A stretch of DNA of 64,000 nucleotides. It comes from Legionella_C dresdenensis (lineage in GTDB: Bacteria; Pseudomonadota; Gammaproteobacteria; Legionellales; Legionellaceae). The translations under genes and the position numbers were made by a program. The DNA lies in NCBI RefSeq assembly GCF_042649825.1, contig NZ_JBHSAB010000001.1, positions 1-64,000 of the forward strand. Reading direction: 5' to 3'. Shown piece by piece: positions 61,489 to 64,000 of this stretch. How positions within the stretch are numbered: position 1 is the first letter of the stretch; every line of letters starts with the position of its first letter. The notes beneath the pieces were generated by a model, which was given only the letters and a program-made list of their open reading frames with translations, did not search any database and was not told the DNA's origin.

Positions 61489-61496
61489 CCTATTAC

Positions 61497-61616
61497 GTGT
61501 AGGTTGGGTCGTTCCGACCCAACATTACCAACCCTAAATCACATTCAGATCTGGAGTGCTTGATAAAAAGTCTTGTTGGGTCAAAACGACCCAACCTACA
61601 AAATTGTCCGGCACAA
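61497..61616. repeat. Paired GTAGGTTGGGTC repeats (inverted doublet)
   Basis: GTAGGTTGGGTCGTT at the left and AACGACCCAACCTAC at the right are exact inverted ends. Inner halves are TCCGACCCAACA and TGTTGGGTCAAAAC, around a unique centre with GGAGTGCTTGATAAAAAG. The same plan is seen at 31948-32050. Confidence 0.8.
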
Positions 61617-61709
61617 AGACATAAGACTACTACGGTATATCCAATTAAAGCAAAATTTTGCTCTTAATGGCAAATGCAAAAAAACATAGCTGCCTAAAAC
61701 ACCACAGAT

Positions 61710-63584
61710 CTATGTTGGTATACTTTTAATAATAAAACGTGCTGGCGATAAAGCCTGTAACAGACCTCTTTTAACAAAGCCTGGTTCGTTATTAATCATC
61801 GATGCAAGCAGTTCTGCACTGAGGGGTGCGGTTGTTAACCCCCGCGAGCCAAAACCAGTGCATAAATACAAACCTTGATAATATTGTCCGGTGTATGGCA
61901 ACCAGCGTTTTGAATTAGTGGCCAGACCGGAAAAACGCTCAAGGAAACGCTTATGATCAGGCACTGGGCCGACTAAAGGCAGATAATCAGGGGTTGCGGC
62001 GCGAATGCCGCGCCAATGTTGTTTCACCTGATGTTTACCTTTAAACTTTGCAGACAAAGCAGCCAGTTTTTCCAGATTAAAGCGATCATCGCTGGCAGGA
62101 TCATTAAATGTTTCCAGGCTTTGGTGGTAACTTGCGCCAAGAGCATGGAGATTATTTTTTAAGGGCAACACATGCCCTGCCCCGCATAAAGGAATTTTTA
62201 ATTGCCGGCTAAATATACTGGGTGTAATCTGACTGATTTGACCGGGAATAGCTTTTAAAGGCAAATGACAGGTCTGCTGAAATTGTGCAGACTGATAACC
62301 ATTGGCAATTATCATAATTTCAGCCTGATATTCTCCCGCCAGCCAATCATTACCGCGCTGTTCAATAGCCTCTATGTGCTGTCCGGTTTTCACTTCAATC
62401 AGTGGATGATCGGTTAACCAATGACACAAAGACTGGCAATCAAGCCAGCCGGACAGCGGTAAATACAATCCCCCCGTTTCCAATTCAAGACCACTGAGAT
62501 AGCTTGCTTCCTGGGCGTCAATTAAGCGGCCAAGTTCTGGATAAGCGGTAAGCCAGCCTGCAAGTCCAGCCTGGGAAATTTGCTCGCGTTTGCTGTAAAC
62601 CAGCTGGATAATACCGTTTAATTCGCCAATTTGGGTCTGTTGCAGGATTTCCTGACAGGTTTTATGCGCAAAAAGATAAGCATTAAGCATAAAAGCGGTC
62701 AGAGGCGATTCATAAGCCGACAGCTTGGGATAAAGTACCGCCTGAGTATTGCCTGAAGCGCCAGATGCAATGTTTTCACCTCGTTCAAGCATCAATACCC
62801 GATAACCGCGTTTAACAAGCGCTCGCGCTGTAAAACAACCTGCCAGGCCGGCACCGATAATAATAACTTTGCGAGGGTGACTATTATTGGACAGCATGAT
62901 ATGCCATGGCGTTGTCCTTCCCCTTCTTATGGGCTCTCTTGCCAGTTTAAGCCGTGCTTCATAATGGCTTTCAGTTGATGAAACAATTTCAAAACCGGCA
63001 TTATCCAGCAATGAGATTAAATCAGGGGTAATATAGTTAGAAACAAGAAGCGTATGCCGGGTTGACAGTAACGCTAGCGGTTTTAAGAATGTATTAGCTA
63101 CCGGGCTTGAGATAATCCAGGCATTGAAAAAGCTGGTTCGTATTTGCGGCTCCAGTGATTCATCACCGCAACACAGTAACTCCTCATAACACTTTATTCT
63201 GTCGCCTAACATCAAAATCAGTTTTACCCGCTGATTTTCAAATGTCAGATAATGGAATCCTGGAGTCAGGATGGGATAGTTGTCTAACAGTTTCTCAGCC
63301 AGATTGCTTAACGCGGGATATTGGTTGCATGTATCTGCGAGCGCATTGGAACTTAAGGGTGAATCGGTTGCGGCGTAATAGTAAAGTTCGGCATCTGGCG
63401 GCGCATACTGTAACCATTCTTGCCAGCAATTAAGAAAATTGACAGGGTTAAAACCGGTTTCACCAATGATGTATCTGGCATTTTTACCGAGCTGCTGCCA
63501 TTCGCTGGTCATTGTTTGGCAATTAACAGGAGCTGTTGATTGAGGGATGGGGTCGGGGTAGATGGGAGGAAACAGGTTACTCAA
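61710..63584 (-). CDS. mnmC: MnmC with intact FAD domain and degenerate methyltransferase domain
   Basis: Bifunctional MnmC makes mnm5(s2)U34 in tRNA: the FAD domain removes the carboxymethyl group, the N-terminal domain methylates. In this 624-aa protein the FAD domain is sound (VIIIGAGLAGCFTARALVKRGY from residue 240, SGASGNTQAVLYPKLS, WRGIRAATPDYLPLVGP). The N-terminal domain aligns along its length, but its key motifs are lost. ETGFGTGLNF is ETGFNPVNF (residues 42-50), the catalytic DAWFLDGFAP reads NAWIISSPVA (154-163), and the first 25 or so residues of the family are missing. It probably acts only as the oxidoreductase (MnmC2), leaving nm5U unless another enzyme methylates. mnmA for the same base is at 14-15 kb. 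Confidence 0.88.
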   Translation of the reverse strand: MSNLFPPIYPDPIPQSTAPVNCQTMTSEWQQLGKNARYIIGETGFNPVNFLNCWQEWLQYAPPDAELYYYAATDSPLSSNALADTCNQYPALSNLAEKLLDNYPILTPGFHYLTFENQRVKLILMLGDRIKCYEELLCCGDESLEPQIRTSFFNAWIISSPVANTFLKPLALLSTRHTLLVSNYITPDLISLLDNAGFEIVSSTESHYEARLKLAREPIRRGRTTPWHIMLSNNSHPRKVIIIGAGLAGCFTARALVKRGYRVLMLERGENIASGASGNTQAVLYPKLSAYESPLTAFMLNAYLFAHKTCQEILQQTQIGELNGIIQLVYSKREQISQAGLAGWLTAYPELGRLIDAQEASYLSGLELETGGLYLPLSGWLDCQSLCHWLTDHPLIEVKTGQHIEAIEQRGNDWLAGEYQAEIMIIANGYQSAQFQQTCHLPLKAIPGQISQITPSIFSRQLKIPLCGAGHVLPLKNNLHALGASYHQSLETFNDPASDDRFNLEKLAALSAKFKGKHQVKQHWRGIRAATPDYLPLVGPVPDHKRFLERFSGLATNSKRWLPYTGQYYQGLYLCTGFGSRGLTTAPLSAELLASMINNEPGFVKRGLLQALSPARFIIKSIPT

Positions 63585-63630
63585 TACAACTCCTGGTGAT
63601 AAATAAGCTCATTAAGTTAAAAAAATTCGG

Positions 63631-63653
63631 CACCCCCGCGAAGGCGGGGATGC
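63631..63653. repeat. REP-like CCCGCGAAGGCGGG hairpin
   Basis: CACCCCCGCGAAGGCGGGGATGCC lies between mnmC and the end of the upstream transporter. Same core as the other three copies, with diverged flanks. Confidence 0.75.
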
Positions 63654-63663
63654 CAGAGTGCTT

Positions 63664-64000
63664 CTACGCTACAGCCAAAGCGCTCTCTTCTGCTTCTGTA
63701 CCCTGCTCCTGCCCCATCCAACGTTTCAATGCTGGCGCAATAAACAAAAGTGCAATGCCGGCGATTATAGCTAATAATCCCAAAATCAGAAATACCTGGC
63801 TATACCCCGAATTGGTCACAACCGGATCCAGAGTAGTCCTGCCAACGGTCATCCAATTTGAACTATAGCTGGATAACGTGGCGCCAACTCCAGTTGCCAT
63901 CATCCACATTCCCATCATGACGCCCTGCAGGTTAGCAGGCGCCAATGCGCCTATCATTGCGTAACCAATTGGTGAAATTAAAAGCTCGCCTGCGCTTTGC
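63664..64000 (-). CDS. POT-family peptide transporter, 3' end only (runs off window)
   Basis: The frame is open to the right edge; about 112 C-terminal residues are seen. QSAGELLISPIGYAMIGALAP and NLQGVMMGMWMMATGVGATL are the conserved late helices of POT/PTR2 transporters, followed by two more hydrophobic helices and a charged tail (QEQGTEAEESALAVA). It has clear family identity with the gene at 1687-3150 but is a different protein. The start is beyond base 64000. Confidence 0.88.
   Translation of the reverse strand, partial: QSAGELLISPIGYAMIGALAPANLQGVMMGMWMMATGVGATLSSYSSNWMTVGRTTLDPVVTNSGYSQVFLILGLLAIIAGIALLFIAPALKRWMGQEQGTEAEESALAVA

Overview
The window is moderately AT-rich gammaproteobacterial chromosome and most likely comes from Legionella or a close relative in the Legionellales. 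The reasons are an LbtU-type siderophore porin, an EnhA-like L,D-transpeptidase, two DUF2490 outer-membrane-like proteins, a secreted protein ending in a DUF1566-like domain, and many large, poorly conserved ankyrin/helical-repeat proteins of the kind that serve as Dot/Icm substrates. No secretion-system gene lies in the window, so the effector role is inference. I saw no rRNA, tRNA, CRISPR array, prophage or intact insertion sequence.

Layout. 1-7.1 kb: the 3' end of a large unknown protein, a POT-family peptide transporter, and a 1248-aa protein joining ankyrin-like repeats to a poly(A)-polymerase/CCA-enzyme-like nucleotidyltransferase. 7.2-13.3 kb: hutU-hutH, rnhA-dnaQ, an EnhA-like L,D-transpeptidase and an ornithine cyclodeaminase-family enzyme. 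13.3-15.1 kb: a 269-bp inverted-repeat element, then erpA and mnmA. 15.2-25 kb: the housekeeping block yceD-rpmF-plsX-fabH-fabD-fabG-acpP-fabF-mltG-tmk-holB-pilZ-tatD, nearly all tightly packed or overlapping. 25-35.8 kb: a small ankyrin-like protein, a type II NADH dehydrogenase, an acidic-tailed unknown, two MFS transporters, anmK, the LbtU porin with a small lipoprotein, a 54-bp tandem repeat, and an exported NlpC/P60-like protein. 35.8-50.2 kb (accessory): a CE-clan (Ulp1/adenain-like) cysteine protease candidate, crcB, tag, a Sel1-repeat protein, a second copy of the inverted-repeat element, two exported proteins, pdxH, an SDR gene beside an IS3 orfA remnant, a helical unknown, a Phd/VapC toxin-antitoxin pair, and a 685-aa ankyrin protein with a possible His-Asp-Cys protease domain. 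50.3-64 kb: small membrane and exported proteins, queE, ppsR, the methylcitrate genes prpB-prpC-prpD with a divergent dicarboxylate symporter, a DUF2490 protein, a PhzF-family enzyme, a methyltransferase, an mnmC with a degenerate methyltransferase half, and the 3' end of a second POT transporter.

How the parts fit. Core metabolism is fatty-acid and phospholipid synthesis, propionate disposal (prpBCD), histidine use (hutUH), peptide uptake (two POT transporters) and tRNA wobble-uridine modification (mnmA, mnmC). This suits an amino-acid- and peptide-consuming intracellular bacterium. Between the core blocks lie single, independently transcribed effector-like genes and several families of palindromic repeats: a 269-bp TIR element with a mobile 97-bp core, REP-like CCCGCGAAGGCGGG hairpins, and GTAGGTTGGGTC doublets. 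The most notable items are the CE-clan protease with a Glu in the acid position, the ankyrin-nucleotidyltransferase fusion with four C-terminal repeats, the possible second cysteine protease, and the MnmC that has lost its SAM-binding and catalytic motifs.
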